A stretch of 61,588 bases of DNA from Actinobacillus capsulatus DSM 19761 (GCF_000374285.1 NZ_KB893948.1:1-61588), one strand, 5' to 3'. Shown: positions 39,575 through 49,080, numbered from the stretch's first letter. A program made the numbers and translations. The notes: generated from the sequence alone by a model not told the origin.

Positions 39575-40114
39575 TTAGACCGCTTGTATGCCTTTTTTAT
39601 CCCTACGCTTACGCATTTTTTCTAAGATCATACGCATAAAATAAGGCATTTGCTTGATCGGTTTAATGATAATTTCGTCCTCTAACGGCTGCTGTTCTAA
39701 CGCCAAATACATACTCAATACCGTATAAACATCAACATTATGTTGATTCTTAAAGAAATTCATCAAACGATACTTTTCTATCTTCATCTGTAATGAATTT
39801 GCAATATTTTGGTATTTTTCGACCACTTGCAAACTCAGATTCACATTACTGATTACAATGAATACGGGGAGTTGCGGATGGCTTGTGGCAAATTCCCAAG
39901 CTGATGCTAATTTCTGTTCCGCCAATATTTTAGCGGATTGGAACCTTTCTTTCGTCCAAATATATTCATTGTTTTCATATAGAAATTGATCGTTTTCAAT
40001 ATGAAACACTTTACCGCTCGGAAAACGCAGCTCAAATTCAGCAATTTGTTGCTTAGCAAACGTTGATTTACCCGAACCGGAATGCCCTCGAATAATGATT
40101 AATTTTCGCATCAT
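39575..40114 (-). CDS. P-loop kinase-like ATP-binding protein
   Basis: A 179-residue protein with Walker A IIRGHSGSGKSTFAK at residues about 5-19 and a later KIEKYRLMNFFKNQHNV segment, the pattern of zeta-toxin/polynucleotide-kinase-like P-loop proteins found in Pasteurellaceae. The C-terminus is basic (KMRKRRDKKG). Start: the first of two adjacent ATGs at 40109-40114; it lies directly after the rplT terminator, so the gene may be expressed by read-through. No antitoxin-like partner is next to it. Confidence 0.75.
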   Translation of the reverse strand: MMRKLIIIRGHSGSGKSTFAKQQIAEFELRFPSGKVFHIENDQFLYENNEYIWTKERFQSAKILAEQKLASAWEFATSHPQLPVFIVISNVNLSLQVVEKYQNIANSLQMKIEKYRLMNFFKNQHNVDVYTVLSMYLALEQQPLEDEIIIKPIKQMPYFMRMILEKMRKRRDKKGIQAV

Positions 40115-40140
40115 ATAAAAAAGGACGCCCAAAGGCGTCC
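40115..40140 (-). terminator. Terminator after rplT
   Basis: On the minus strand GGACGCC / GGCGTCC with a four-base loop and a T-run of six. It ends just before the start of the P-loop gene. Confidence 0.85.
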
Positions 40141-40159
40141 TAATCTCTATTCTTTAAAA

Positions 40160-40537
<378 letters not shown>

Positions 40538-40579
40538 TTAACTAAAATTCACTAAAGTACGTTTAACTTGACTCAACGC

Positions 40580-40777
40580 TTATGCGTATGGTAAGCACGC
40601 TACTACTAATACTTGGTCTGCTTTCGCTACCATTGATTTGTGGCGTAAGTGACGTTTACGTTTAGTGGTTTTCTTAGTCAAAATATGACGTAAGTGAGAT
40701 TGTTTACGTTTGAAACCGCCTGAAGCTGTTTTCTTGAAACGCTTAGCAGCACCACGTACTGTTTTAATTTTAGGCAT
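40580..40777 (-). CDS. rpmI: 50S ribosomal protein L35
   Basis: A 65-residue bL35. [20 protein letters not shown] at the N-terminus and [18 protein letters not shown] are diagnostic. The start is the ATG at 40775-40777, with TGCGGAG upstream; an upstream in-frame codon belongs to the leader. Confidence 0.97.
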
Positions 40778-41024
40778 TGTTTTATAAACTCCGCATTGTT
40801 TTACATAATACACAATAATTAGGCGAAAAATGCAATTATCGCTAATCATATTTCTACTTGGAAAGCGCTAATTATCTCGAAAGAGCGTTACCGCTCATAA
40901 GCTTTGCAGCTTAAAAAGCAAATCAGGCTGCGAAATGTGCCTGTAGATCGCTTTTGTTTCTCTTTTTTACAAAAGAGAAAACGGACGGATTTTATAGGAT
41001 CCGCCCGTTTTATGCAAGAATAAA
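40778..41024 (-). promoter_or_regulatory. Structured infC-rpmI leader (candidate L20-responsive leader)
   Basis: The 247-base gap reads on the minus strand as a series of hairpins: an interrupted AAAACGG...CCGTTTT stem with a T-run at about 40978-41015, a GAGCG/CGCTC hairpin at 40883-40896, and an ATTAGCGA/TCGCCTAAT hairpin before the rpmI site. In enteric bacteria this region holds the L20 translational operator. The same role here is inferred from position and structure. Confidence 0.55.
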
Positions 41025-41567
41025 TTATTTTTTCTTCGGTGCAATAACCATTACCGCTTGGCGACCTTCAAGTTTGCCTGGTGCTGATTCAACTACTGCC
41101 ACTTCAGCCGTATCTGTTTTAACACGTTCTAAAACGTCTAAACCGATATCTTGGTGTGCCATTTCACGACCACGGAAACGAACGGTAATTTTAACTTTAT
41201 CGCCGTCTTCTAAGAAACGTAAAATGCTACGTAACTTAATTTGATAATCGCCATCGTCTGTACCAGGGCGGAATTTAATTTCCTTCACTTGTACAACTTT
41301 TTGCTTTTTCTTCTGCTCTTTTGCAGCTTTTTCTTTTTCGTAGATGAACTTACCATAGTTCATAATACGACAAACCGGCGGTTCTGCATTAGGGCTGATT
41401 TCAACTAAATCTAATTCAGCATCTTCCGCTCTCGCCAAAGCATCTTGAATTGATACGATACCAACTTGTTCACCATTTTCATCAGTTAGGCGAACTTCCT
41501 TCACGCCACGAATTTCATCATTAAGACGATGTGCGCGATTCGACTGAACACGTTTTACAGGTTTAAT
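41025..41567 (-). CDS. infC: Translation initiation factor IF-3, with AUU start
   Basis: A 180-residue IF-3, exactly the E. coli length, if read from the ATT codon at 41565-41567 (minus strand), which has AAGGA nine bases upstream. The first residues then read [21 protein letters not shown], matching family N-termini; a GTG at 41502-41504 would cut off the conserved start. Later segments [31 protein letters not shown] and [13 protein letters not shown] are typical. An AUU start lets IF-3 repress its own synthesis, as known for E. coli. Confidence 0.95.
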   Translation of the reverse strand: MKPVKRVQSNRAHRLNDEIRGVKEVRLTDENGEQVGIVSIQDALARAEDAELDLVEISPNAEPPVCRIMNYGKFIYEKEKAAKEQKKKQKVVQVKEIKFRPGTDDGDYQIKLRSILRFLEDGDKVKITVRFRGREMAHQDIGLDVLERVKTDTAEVAVVESAPGKLEGRQAVMVIAPKKK

Positions 41568-41746
41568 AGTATTATTCCTTCTTGTAAGTTTTACTCTGAA
41601 ATCGACTGCTGAGCAGAAGACTAAAATTTATCACGCCCAAAATCTAAATTAATTAGAGGGCAAACGGCTGGATTCTAAAAGATATTAACGTGTTATGCAA
41701 TAGTACGCATAAAAATAATCGATATTAACTTAGTTAGACTAAGGTA

Positions 41747-41778
41747 ATATAAGCTCTTAGTGCACTAAGAGCTTATAT
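41747..41778. terminator. Perfect 32-base palindrome after the DUF799 gene
   Basis: An uninterrupted inverted repeat centred on TGCA at 41761-41764, with AT-rich ends (ATATAAGCTC...). It follows the DUF799 stop and precedes infC on the same strand. It could end the lipoprotein operon, although the downstream T-run is poor; it could also be a dyad binding site. Confidence 0.6.
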
Positions 41779-41787
41779 AATATACAA

Positions 41788-42447
41788 CTATTTTTTAACT
41801 TCTGGTTTTCCATATGAAGGATGGCGAGGACCAACTAATAACCCACCATTTCTTCCCAAATGAACCAAAGAACTCATTGCAGAAGCTGAAACTTCATAGC
41901 CTTTATCTTTTGTTGTATCTATCACTTGACTAACAGCTGCTTTAACTAATGCAACTAAAGCGCCGTCATTACTATGCGTAGATCCTTCAGCAAAACGACC
42001 TGTACCTTCCCAAAGTGTTTTACCTGTTTTAAGGTCAACTAATTTCCCTTCCAGTTCTACTTCTGTAACACTATCGAAAACTTTATAGCTTGTACCGTAT
42101 TTATCCACATTTATGTATAAAATACTATCGGCACCAAAAATATCATATATTTTCTTAATGTTCGCACTTCGAATTGCATTACCGTCCGTTAAACCATTTT
42201 GTTTAAACACTTCATCCACAAGTGATACAGGATAAACATAATAGCCTAATTCCGCTAAAGGATAAGTCGCTCTCGCTAACACACTTGTGTCTGCCTTAAC
42301 ATCCACAGAATTATTTACAGGTAGTACAACCAATATTGACTTTGGCTTACTTTCTTTCAAGGCACTGTAGTCATAAGAAGGCATCTGTTGATTAGCACAT
42401 CCAGATAAGAGCAAAATACCTGAAAGTAACATTAATAACTTTTTCAT
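41788..42447 (-). CDS. DUF799 (GNA1162-like) lipoprotein
   Basis: A 219-residue lipoprotein (lipobox LLLSGCANQ). KSILVVLPVNNSVDVKADTSV and the later SMSSL-like region ALVKAAVSQVIDTTKDKG match the DUF799 family, known from Neisseria GNA1162. It is the last of three adjacent lipoproteins. The fold is TolB-like/CsgG-like. Function is not settled; such triplets are thought to form a periplasmic or outer-membrane assembly. Confidence 0.85.
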   Translation of the reverse strand: MKKLLMLLSGILLLSGCANQQMPSYDYSALKESKPKSILVVLPVNNSVDVKADTSVLARATYPLAELGYYVYPVSLVDEVFKQNGLTDGNAIRSANIKKIYDIFGADSILYINVDKYGTSYKVFDSVTEVELEGKLVDLKTGKTLWEGTGRFAEGSTHSNDGALVALVKAAVSQVIDTTKDKGYEVSASAMSSLVHLGRNGGLLVGPRHPSYGKPEVKK

Positions 42448-42458
42448 TTTACTTATCC

Positions 42459-42803
42459 TTATTTCTTACGTTGTAAATATTGCATGAATGTTTTGCTTTC
42501 AGGGAACAATTGTTGCTCTTGAATAAAGGCATTTTGTGCTTCTGCTGTTTTCCCTTGCTTTAATAAAACAAGCCCTAAATGTCCATATACCCCAGGTGCA
42601 ACCGGTTTATTCGCATCTTTTGCCATTTTAATAATTTCATTAAAACCGTTTTCTTGCTTAACAAAATCATTCGGCTCATTGTAATAACTATAAATGATAT
42701 CCGAATAATTACCCCAATAATATTGAGTATTTACTGATTTTGAAGAACAAGCGGATAAAATCATTGCCATTAGAGCAAATGTTATTACGTTTACCTTCTT
42801 CAT
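42459..42803 (-). CDS. DUF4810 lipoprotein
   Basis: A 114-residue lipoprotein (lipobox MILSACSSK). TQYYWGNYSDIIYSYYNEP and VAPGVYGHLGLVLLKQGK...AQNAFIQEQQLFPES are the DUF4810 signature, a short TPR-like helical protein. It sits between the CsgG-like and DUF799 genes, with 9-11 bases between each, so the three form one operon. Confidence 0.87.
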   Translation of the reverse strand: MKKVNVITFALMAMILSACSSKSVNTQYYWGNYSDIIYSYYNEPNDFVKQENGFNEIIKMAKDANKPVAPGVYGHLGLVLLKQGKTAEAQNAFIQEQQLFPESKTFMQYLQRKK

Positions 42804-42812
42804 TGCTACTCC

Positions 42813-43487
42813 TTATTTAGCTGGGGTCCAGTGTCCGGCTTCAATTCCATTTACTAAATTATTTACCGCTTCTCGAATAGCTAAATCTAACACTTTGCCA
42901 TTTAAGGTTGAATCATAACCTGCAGTACCGCCAAAACCTAAAACCTCGCGATTCGATAAGTTATATTCGCCTGCACCTTGCACTGAATAAGCCACTTCCG
43001 ATGTATTTACATTCACAACATTAAGAGTCACTTTTGCATAAGCAACTTGCTCTTTGCCACGACCTAAAATACCAAACAATTGGTGATCACCAACTGTCTT
43101 ACGACCAAACTCTGTTACATCTCCCGTAATTACATAAGTAGCACCTTTGAGCTTTTGTTTTTGCCCTTTAATCTTAGCTTCGGTAGCCGCTTCACTCATA
43201 TTGGTTCGATCAAGTACAGAAAAACGCCCTGTTTGTTGTAAATGGGAAACAAGAATAGTTTTTGATTGATTACCTAGCTGATCTTGCCCATCTGAAAACA
43301 CGCCATTTTGAAAGCTAGATTTATTATCAAACTTACCAACCGAAATAGCCGATTTTACACCGTGATAATTTGCAGCTGTACTTGCTGCCTGTGTGACTGT
43401 TGGCGCAATAACTCTAGAACCCTCAGTTGCACAACCAGTTAAACCAAGTGCCGCAACACATAATGTAGTCATTAGTAATTTTTTCAT
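42813..43487 (-). CDS. CsgG/LpoB-like lipoprotein
   Basis: A 224-residue lipoprotein (lipobox GLTGCATEG). SAISVGKFDNKSSFQNGVFSD and FSVLDRTNMSEAATEAKIKG with a later YVITGDVTEFGRK are features of the CsgG family. It lacks the long membrane-spanning insert of true curli secretion CsgG, and no csgA/csgB is present, so it is probably not a curli pore. It heads the three-lipoprotein operon. Confidence 0.85.
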   Translation of the reverse strand: MKKLLMTTLCVAALGLTGCATEGSRVIAPTVTQAASTAANYHGVKSAISVGKFDNKSSFQNGVFSDGQDQLGNQSKTILVSHLQQTGRFSVLDRTNMSEAATEAKIKGQKQKLKGATYVITGDVTEFGRKTVGDHQLFGILGRGKEQVAYAKVTLNVVNVNTSEVAYSVQGAGEYNLSNREVLGFGGTAGYDSTLNGKVLDLAIREAVNNLVNGIEAGHWTPAK

Positions 43488-43584
43488 TTATAATCCCTTT
43501 TGGTTAGATGTAAAGCCTTTCGGGATTCTAGCATATCAAAAAAACCTTTTAAACATACAAAATTGACTTAAATAAAAAGGACAC

Positions 43585-43616
43585 AAAAAAAGCGGTCAAA
43601 TTTGACCGCTCTTTTA
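43585..43616 (-). terminator. Terminator after thrS
   Basis: A perfect 20-base palindrome (AGCGGTCAAATTTGACCGCT, 43591-43610) with a T-run of six on the minus strand. It is built from uptake-signal cores. Confidence 0.9.
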
Positions 43617-43628
43617 CAAATGATGAAA

Positions 43629-45560
43629 TTACTCTTCGCCTAATAATTTAAGTTCACGAGCTTTCACTTGGTTTTTGAGGATTTCAACAAATTCTTCAAT
43701 GGTGAATGTGCCTAAATCCGCGCCTTTACGGGTACGCACCGATAATTTGCCCGCTTCGATTTCTTTATCGCCGCACACAAGCATATAAGGTACGCGACGT
43801 AAGGTGTGTTCACGTACTTTAAAGCCGACTTTTTCATTACGTAAGTCTGATTTCGCACGGATACCCGCATCAGATAACGCTTTCGTTACTTTCTGTACAT
43901 AGTCAGCTTGACTATCGGTAATGTTCATTACCACTGCTTGAGTCGGCGCTAACCACGTTGGGAAGAAGCCAGCGTATTCTTCGGTAATGATACCGATAAA
44001 GCGTTCGATAGAACCTAAAATCGCACGGTGAATCATAACCGGTGTACGGCGACCGTTATCTTCCGCCACATAAGACGCATCTAAACGACCCGGTAATGCG
44101 AAGTCTAATTGGATCGTACCGCATTGCCATTCACGATCTAAACAGTCACGTAATGCAAACTCAATTTTCGGACCGTAGAATGCACCCTCTCCTTCTTGAA
44201 TTTCATAGCTTAAGCCGTTTGCGGTTAAAGCTTTCGCTAAGCCCTCTTCTGCACGATCCCACATTGCATCATCACCGATACGATTTTCAGGACGGGTTGA
44301 AAGTTTCACTTGAATGTTGCTGAAACCGAATGTGCTGTAGATGTCATACACCATACGAATACAGCTGGTTACTTCAGATTCAATTTGATCTTCAGTACAG
44401 AAAATATGCGCATCATCTTGAGTAAAACCACGTACACGCATTAAGCCGTGTAATGAACCAGACGGCTCATTACGGTGGCACGAACCGAATTCCGCCATAC
44501 GGATCGGTAAGTCACGGTATGATTTTAAACCTTGATTGAAAATTTGAACGTGACCCGGGCAGTTCATCGGTTTGATTGCGTATTCACGATTTTCAGACTG
44601 CGTAGTGAACATTAAATCCGCATAATTTTGCCAGTGACCAGTACGCTCCCAAAGCACTCTGTCCATCATAAACGGACCTTTCACTTCTTGGTAATCGTAC
44701 TCTTTTAATTTGGTACGTACGAAAGTTTCGAGCTCACGGAAAATCGTCCAACCGTCATTGTGCCAGAACACCATACCCGGTGCTTCTTCTTGCATATGGT
44801 ATAAATCTAACGCTTTGCCGATACGGCGGTGGTCACGTTTTGCCGCTTCTTCTAAACGAGTTAAGTATTCCGTTAATTGTTTTTTATCTGCCCAAGCCGT
44901 ACCGTAAATACGTTGCAACATTTTGTTTTTGCTGTCGCCACGCCAGTATGCACCCGCTACTTTTTGTAATTTGAAGTGGTGGCAGAAACGCATATTTGGT
45001 ACGTGCGGACCACGACACATATCAATATATTCTTCGTGGTGATATAACGCTGGCGTTGCAGTACGTTCGATATTTTCATCTAAAATCGCCATTTTGTACG
45101 GTTCGCCACGTTTTTCAAACGTATCACGCGCTTCTTGCCAGCTCACGCGTTTTTTCACCACATCATAGTTGGTTTTAGCCAGCTCAAGCATACGCTTTTC
45201 AATTGCATCTAAATCTTCTTGTGTGAGCGAGCGGTCTAAATCCACATCATAATAGAAACCGTTGTCGATTGTCGGACCAATCGCCATTTTTACATCCGGG
45301 AATAATTGTTTGATCGCATGACCTAATAAGTGCGCACATGAGTGACGAATGATTTCTAAACCGTCTTCATCTTTTGCGGTAATAATTTCAAGTGAACTAT
45401 CTTCAGAAATAATGTCGCACGCATCACGGCGTTCGCCGTTTACACGACCGGCAATCGTTGCTTTCGCTAAGCCTGCACCGATTGATTGCGCAACTTCCAT
45501 TACAGAAACGGGATTATCGAATTGGCGTTGTGAGCCGTCTGGTAAAGTGATAATAGGCAT
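43629..45560 (-). CDS. thrS: Threonyl-tRNA synthetase
   Basis: A 643-residue class II synthetase (E. coli 642). The N-terminal TGS domain ([14 protein letters not shown]), the editing domain with [17 protein letters not shown], the catalytic core ([33 protein letters not shown]) and the anticodon-binding C-terminus are complete. The ATG at 45558-45560 has AAGGA upstream; a longer frame would run through the operator hairpins. In enterics infC directly follows; here three lipoprotein genes intervene. Confidence 0.97.
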   Translation of the reverse strand: MPIITLPDGSQRQFDNPVSVMEVAQSIGAGLAKATIAGRVNGERRDACDIISEDSSLEIITAKDEDGLEIIRHSCAHLLGHAIKQLFPDVKMAIGPTIDNGFYYDVDLDRSLTQEDLDAIEKRMLELAKTNYDVVKKRVSWQEARDTFEKRGEPYKMAILDENIERTATPALYHHEEYIDMCRGPHVPNMRFCHHFKLQKVAGAYWRGDSKNKMLQRIYGTAWADKKQLTEYLTRLEEAAKRDHRRIGKALDLYHMQEEAPGMVFWHNDGWTIFRELETFVRTKLKEYDYQEVKGPFMMDRVLWERTGHWQNYADLMFTTQSENREYAIKPMNCPGHVQIFNQGLKSYRDLPIRMAEFGSCHRNEPSGSLHGLMRVRGFTQDDAHIFCTEDQIESEVTSCIRMVYDIYSTFGFSNIQVKLSTRPENRIGDDAMWDRAEEGLAKALTANGLSYEIQEGEGAFYGPKIEFALRDCLDREWQCGTIQLDFALPGRLDASYVAEDNGRRTPVMIHRAILGSIERFIGIITEEYAGFFPTWLAPTQAVVMNITDSQADYVQKVTKALSDAGIRAKSDLRNEKVGFKVREHTLRRVPYMLVCGDKEIEAGKLSVRTRKGADLGTFTIEEFVEILKNQVKARELKLLGEE

Positions 45561-45581
45561 TTTTATATCCTTGTTACAGTG

Positions 45582-45602
45582 GTCACCCATACGAGAGGTG
45601 AC
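45582..45602 (-). promoter_or_regulatory. thrS operator hairpin mimicking the tRNA-Thr anticodon arm
   Basis: On the minus strand the stem GTCACC/GGTGAC closes a nine-base loop; a U-G closure leaves the seven-base loop CUCGUAU. It has U at the position equivalent to 33, CGU at 34-36 (the threonine anticodon CGU) and A at 37. The hairpin sits just upstream of the AAGGA site. E. coli ThrRS represses thrS by binding such a mimic. Confidence 0.8.
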
Positions 45603-45621
45603 TTGTTGGTTTAAAAATAAA

Positions 45622-45641
45622 AACCGCTGACAAGCGGTTTG
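45622..45641 (-). promoter_or_regulatory. Second stem-loop in the thrS leader
   Basis: AAACCGCT/AGCGGTTT with a four-base loop, 20 bases upstream of the anticodon-like hairpin across a U/A-rich linker. Its place matches domain 4 of the E. coli thrS operator, though its sequence is also an uptake-signal pair, so it may serve either role. Confidence 0.5.
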
Positions 45642-45726
45642 ATTTGAATCTTTTTTTACAATTTGTTTTACATCACCCCAACCATGGATGAATAGCAAAA
45701 CGGGCGAATTTTATCACAAAATCTCA

Positions 45727-45784
45727 ACAAGCGGTCTGATTTCACGCTCAATTTGCAAAATTTCTCTGAAAATAGACCGTTTGT
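45727..45784. repeat. Inverted uptake signals between thrS and nadK
   Basis: ACAAGCGGTC at 45727 faces a near-complement ending GACCGTTTGT at 45784; a further single copy lies at 45836-45845. No other gene is visible in 45643-45925, which is the divergent promoter region. Confidence 0.75.
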
Positions 45785-45925
45785 TGTACGCACTTCATAA
45801 AAAGATATTACGCTCTCAGCTTCTTATGTGTAGTAACAAGCGGTCATTTTTTATAAATTTTTTACATATCTTATCGGTGAAAAAAAGGATAGAATTAAGC
45901 AATTCTTATTTTGTGAGTAAAAAAG

Positions 45926-46813
45926 ATGAAATCTGTAGAACGATTTTTTGAATGTATTGCGATTGTAGGTAAACCTCGTCACGATATTGCTTTAGAGACG
46001 CATTTAGCCGTTTATAATTGGTTGAAAGATCGCCGTTATGATGTGTTGTTAGAAAAAAATATTGCTCGTCAGCTCAATCTTCCAGATGGCAAAAGTTTAG
46101 AAGAAATCGGTCAGCAAGCCAATCTGGTCATTGTTATCGGTGGGGACGGTAATATGCTCGGTATGGCTCGTCAATTAGCAAAATATCGCGTTCCGCTGAT
46201 TGGGATTAACCGAGGAAACTTAGGTTTTCTGACGGATATTGCGCCGCAATCCGCTTTCGAGCAATTACATAATTGTATTGAGCGTGGAGAGTTTGTGATT
46301 GAAGAACGCTTCTTACTCGAAGCTCGTATTGAGCGTAACGGCAAAATTATTGCAACCAATAATGCCTTGAACGAAGTGGTGATTCACCCAAGCCAAGTGG
46401 CTCGCATTATTGAATTTGAAGTGTATATTGACGGTAAATTTGCATTCTCACAACGTTCGGACGGCTTAATTATTAGTACGCCGACGGGTTCGACAGCCTA
46501 TTCATTATCTGCGGGTGGTCCGATTTTAACGCCGAATATGAATGCGATCGCATTAGTACCGATGCACCCGCACACGCTTTCTTCCCGACCGTTAGTGATT
46601 GATGGAGACAGCCAAATCTCTTTACGCTTTGCGCAATATAATCAACCTAGCTTGGAAGTAAGTTGTGACGGTCAATACGATCTACCTTTTACACCGGAAG
46701 ATCGCATCATTGTTACCAAAAGTCCGGATACCTTACATTTATTGCATCTTAACAACTATAACTATTTTACTGTGCTTGGCTCTAAGCTTGGCTGGTCCAG
46801 TAAATTATTTTAG
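45926..46813 (+). CDS. nadK: NAD kinase
   Basis: A 295-residue NAD kinase that makes NADP from NAD and ATP. The [11 protein letters not shown] motif (residues about 72-82, catalytic Asp) and the [18 protein letters not shown] motif near residue 190 are intact. A run of A's and GAGTAAAAA precede the ATG. It is alone, divergent from thrS. Confidence 0.95.
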   Translation: MKSVERFFECIAIVGKPRHDIALETHLAVYNWLKDRRYDVLLEKNIARQLNLPDGKSLEEIGQQANLVIVIGGDGNMLGMARQLAKYRVPLIGINRGNLGFLTDIAPQSAFEQLHNCIERGEFVIEERFLLEARIERNGKIIATNNALNEVVIHPSQVARIIEFEVYIDGKFAFSQRSDGLIISTPTGSTAYSLSAGGPILTPNMNAIALVPMHPHTLSSRPLVIDGDSQISLRFAQYNQPSLEVSCDGQYDLPFTPEDRIIVTKSPDTLHLLHLNNYNYFTVLGSKLGWSSKLF

Positions 46814-46828
46814 CTCCTATTCATCTCA

Positions 46829-46850
46829 GCACTCCATGAGTGCCTTTTTT
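46829..46850 (+). terminator. Terminator after nadK
   Basis: GCACTC cat GAGTGC stem with six T's. Confidence 0.85.
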
Positions 46851-46995
46851 ATTTGCAAATAATTGTCTAAATTCAACCGCTTATCCAGATAATATGAATA
46901 ATATTCATCATTAACACAAACCAATATGCAATTGTTTTGTTAAAAAGCACTATCATAGAGCATAATAAATGTGTAGAATGCTTGTAAAACGGATT

Positions 46996-47011
46996 GCGCA
47001 AACGTTTGCTT
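46996..47011 (+). promoter_or_regulatory. PurR box upstream of glyA
   Basis: GCGCAAACGTTTGCTT is a near-perfect PurR operator (consensus ACGCAAACGTTTGCGT). It lies 34 bases before the glyA ATG. glyA belongs to the PurR regulon in enterobacteria. Confidence 0.8.
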
Positions 47012-47044
47012 AATTTTCTTTACTAGCACACAGAGGACTTTCAT

Positions 47045-48309
47045 ATGTTTACAGCAAACATGAACATTCAAGATTACGACCCTATTTTATGGCAAGCGAT
47101 TGAAAACGAAAATCGCCGTCAGGAAGAGCATATTGAGTTAATTGCTTCGGAAAACTATGCAAGTCCTCGAGTAATGCAAGCACAAGGTTCACAATTCACC
47201 AATAAATATGCGGAAGGTTATCCCGGTAAACGTTACTACGGCGGTTGTGAATATGCGGATATCGTTGAGCAATTAGCCATTGATCGTGCCAAACAATTAT
47301 TTGGTGCGGATTATGTTAATGTGCAGCCACATTCAGGTTCTCAAGCGAATGCCGCTGTTTATGGTGCATTAATTCAACCGAACGATACCATTTTAGGTAT
47401 GGACTTAGTTCACGGTGGCCATTTAACTCATGGTGCAAAAGTTAGCTTCTCAGGCAAAATTTATAATTCAGTACTCTACGGTATCACTGCCGAAGGCTTA
47501 ATTGATTATGAAGATGTACGCCAAAAAGCGCTTGAATGTAAACCGAAAATGATTGTTGCCGGTTTCTCGGCCTATTCACAAATCGTAGATTGGGCAAAAA
47601 TGCGTGAAATTGCCGATGAAGTCGGCGCATATTTATTTGTCGATATGGCTCACGTTGCAGGTTTAATTGCAGCCGATTTATATCCGAATCCACTACCGCA
47701 TGCTCACGTTGTAACAACCACAACTCATAAAACACTTGGTGGCCCTCGCGGCGGTTTGATTCTTTCTGCCTGTGGCGATGAAGAAATTTATAAGAAACTT
47801 CAATCTTCGGTGTTCCCGGCGAACCAAGGCGGCCCTTAGTGCATATTATTGCGGCAAAAGCGGTCTGCTTTAAAGAAGCGCTAGAGCCTGAATATAAAGT
47901 CTATCAACAAAACGTAATTAAAAATGCGAAAGCAATGGTAGAAGTATTCAAACAACGTGGTTACGATGTTATTTCAAACGGTACGGAGAACCATTTATTC
48001 TTAGTCAGCTTCATTAAGCAAGGTAAAACTGGTAAAGCGGCAGACGCAGCTTTAGGTAAAGCGAATATTACGGTAAATAAAAATGCCGTGCCAAATGATC
48101 CACAAAAACCATTTATCACTTCAGGGATTCGTGTCGGTACACCATCAGTTACTCGTAGAGGCTTTAACGAAGCGGATGTACGTGAATTAGCCGGCTGGAT
48201 GTGTGATGTGTTAGATGCTATGGGTACGGAAAATGAAGAAAGCGTCATTGCCGCAACCAAACAAAAAGTATTAGCAATTTGCGCACGTTTGCCGGTTTAT
48301 CCCAAATAA
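47045..48309 (+). pseudogene. glyA: Serine hydroxymethyltransferase, broken by a one-base frameshift
   Basis: Two frames together spell one GlyA of about 421 residues, the family length. The first (47045-47839) ends VFPANQGGP and a TAG; the second, in the next frame from about 47839, continues [18 protein letters not shown] to the normal C-terminus. Family members read GGPL(M/V)H here, so a T is missing in CCTTAGTG (expected CCTTTAGTG) at about 47836-47838. The PLP lysine ([10 protein letters not shown]) and all other motifs are intact, so loss is recent or is a sequencing error in a short T-run. GlyA provides glycine and C1 units. AGAGGA precedes the ATG. Confidence 0.92.
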
Positions 48310-48320
48310 TCTCTTTAAAC

Positions 48321-48344
48321 AAGAAGCCCTATTCGGGGCTTCTT
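48321..48344 (+). terminator. Hairpin after glyA
   Basis: AAGAAGCCC / GGGGCTTCTT stem with a short loop. The following T-run is weak. Confidence 0.7.
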
Positions 48345-48678
48345 ATCCAATAGACCCTGCAACTTTTTTATTTATCCTCCGATTTAAAAAGCGATAACCG
48401 TTATTTCTTACTTACGACTAAACAATTAATATCCTAAAGTTTTAATAAGGGGTGGATAATTTAATAATCAATGTTCTATTTCAATTCATTCTTTTCAAAA
48501 AATTCTCTTAATTTTTTACTAGCAATTCCACTATTTTCATTTCTTAAGATTTTTTTAAGATCTTTTTGCTTTAATACCTACATCAACAAGGTACAGACCT
48601 TTAACTTCAAACTTATTTTTAATCTTTGCTGGACGGATTATCTGCCCAGCATTAACTAACCATAGCAAGGAGCTCAAT
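48345..48678 (+). other. Intergenic region upstream of the lipoprotein-qseBC run
   Basis: AT-rich, with no convincing gene; a 62-codon frame (48471-48659) is rich in Phe, Leu and Asn and has no ribosome site, so it is left out. It contains the TTAAGAT direct repeat listed separately and the promoter for the lipoprotein. Confidence 0.6.
48545..48562 (+). promoter_or_regulatory. TTAAGAT direct repeat, candidate QseB-type binding site
   Basis: TTAAGAT at 48545 and again at 48556, an 11-bp period, with a related CTTAAT at 48506. OmpR-family regulators of the QseB/PmrA group bind such CTTAA direct repeats one turn apart. It lies about 120 bases before the lipoprotein upstream of qseBC. Autoregulation is inferred. 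Confidence 0.45.
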
Positions 48679-48933
48679 ATGAAAAAATTAACTGTAATTT
48701 CGACTCTTTTTACTGTAGCAGTACTTACAGCTTGTTCTCAATCAACACCTCAAAGTCAAGTTTTGGGAGCTAAGACTGAAAATTCAGCGAATAGCGAGAA
48801 CGTTATTATCTCTGAAAATGACGTTCTAATCCAAGTAGATGATGAGTCTATTTCCGCTAACTCTGCGGATGATATTAAAATTGAAATTGACGACAATGCA
48901 TGGAAAAGTTTAAACATTAACCCCAAGCGATAA
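48679..48933 (+). CDS. Small acidic lipoprotein upstream of qseBC
   Basis: An 84-residue lipoprotein (lipobox AVLTACSQS, Cys about residue 19). The mature part is strongly acidic in repeats of the form ENDVLIQVDDE and DDIKIEIDDN. No family recognised. AAGGAG precedes the ATG. Related Pasteurellaceae carry a small exported protein (YgiW type) before this two-component system; this one is not YgiW but fills the same place, so it may be a target or accessory of the system. Separated from qseB by 167 bases including a terminator-like uptake-signal pair. Confidence 0.75.
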   Translation: MKKLTVISTLFTVAVLTACSQSTPQSQVLGAKTENSANSENVIISENDVLIQVDDESISANSADDIKIEIDDNAWKSLNINPKR

Positions 48934-49031
48934 TATTCATATTCAAATTCCAAATAAATTAGATCAATAAACGTCTATTGATGTTTATACTGTTGAAAAG
49001 TACAATAATTAGAGATCTATCTCTAACATCT

Positions 49032-49080
49032 ACAAGCGGTTAGATTCTGTAAATTTTTGCAAAATCAACCGCTTGTTTTT
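49032..49080 (+). terminator. Inverted uptake-signal pair before qseB
   Basis: ACAAGCGGTT faces AACCGCTTGT with the TTTTTGCAAAA tract between and a T-run after. It may end the lipoprotein transcript or partly attenuate qseB. Confidence 0.75.

Noticed and set aside
39575-40114. P-loop protein as a zeta toxin of a toxin-antitoxin pair
   Set aside because: No small antitoxin gene lies next to it; the neighbours are a lipoprotein and rplT.
42813-43487. CsgG-like gene as part of a curli system
   Set aside because: No csgA, csgB, csgE or csgF nearby, and the protein is shorter than the curli pore.
47837-47839. glyA TAG as a recoded or read-through codon
   Set aside because: The downstream coding continues in another frame, so read-through would not restore the protein; a one-base deletion explains it.
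48471-48659. 62-codon frame before the small lipoprotein
   Set aside because: Phe/Leu/Asn-rich in AT-rich DNA, no ribosome site and overlaps the candidate regulatory repeat.
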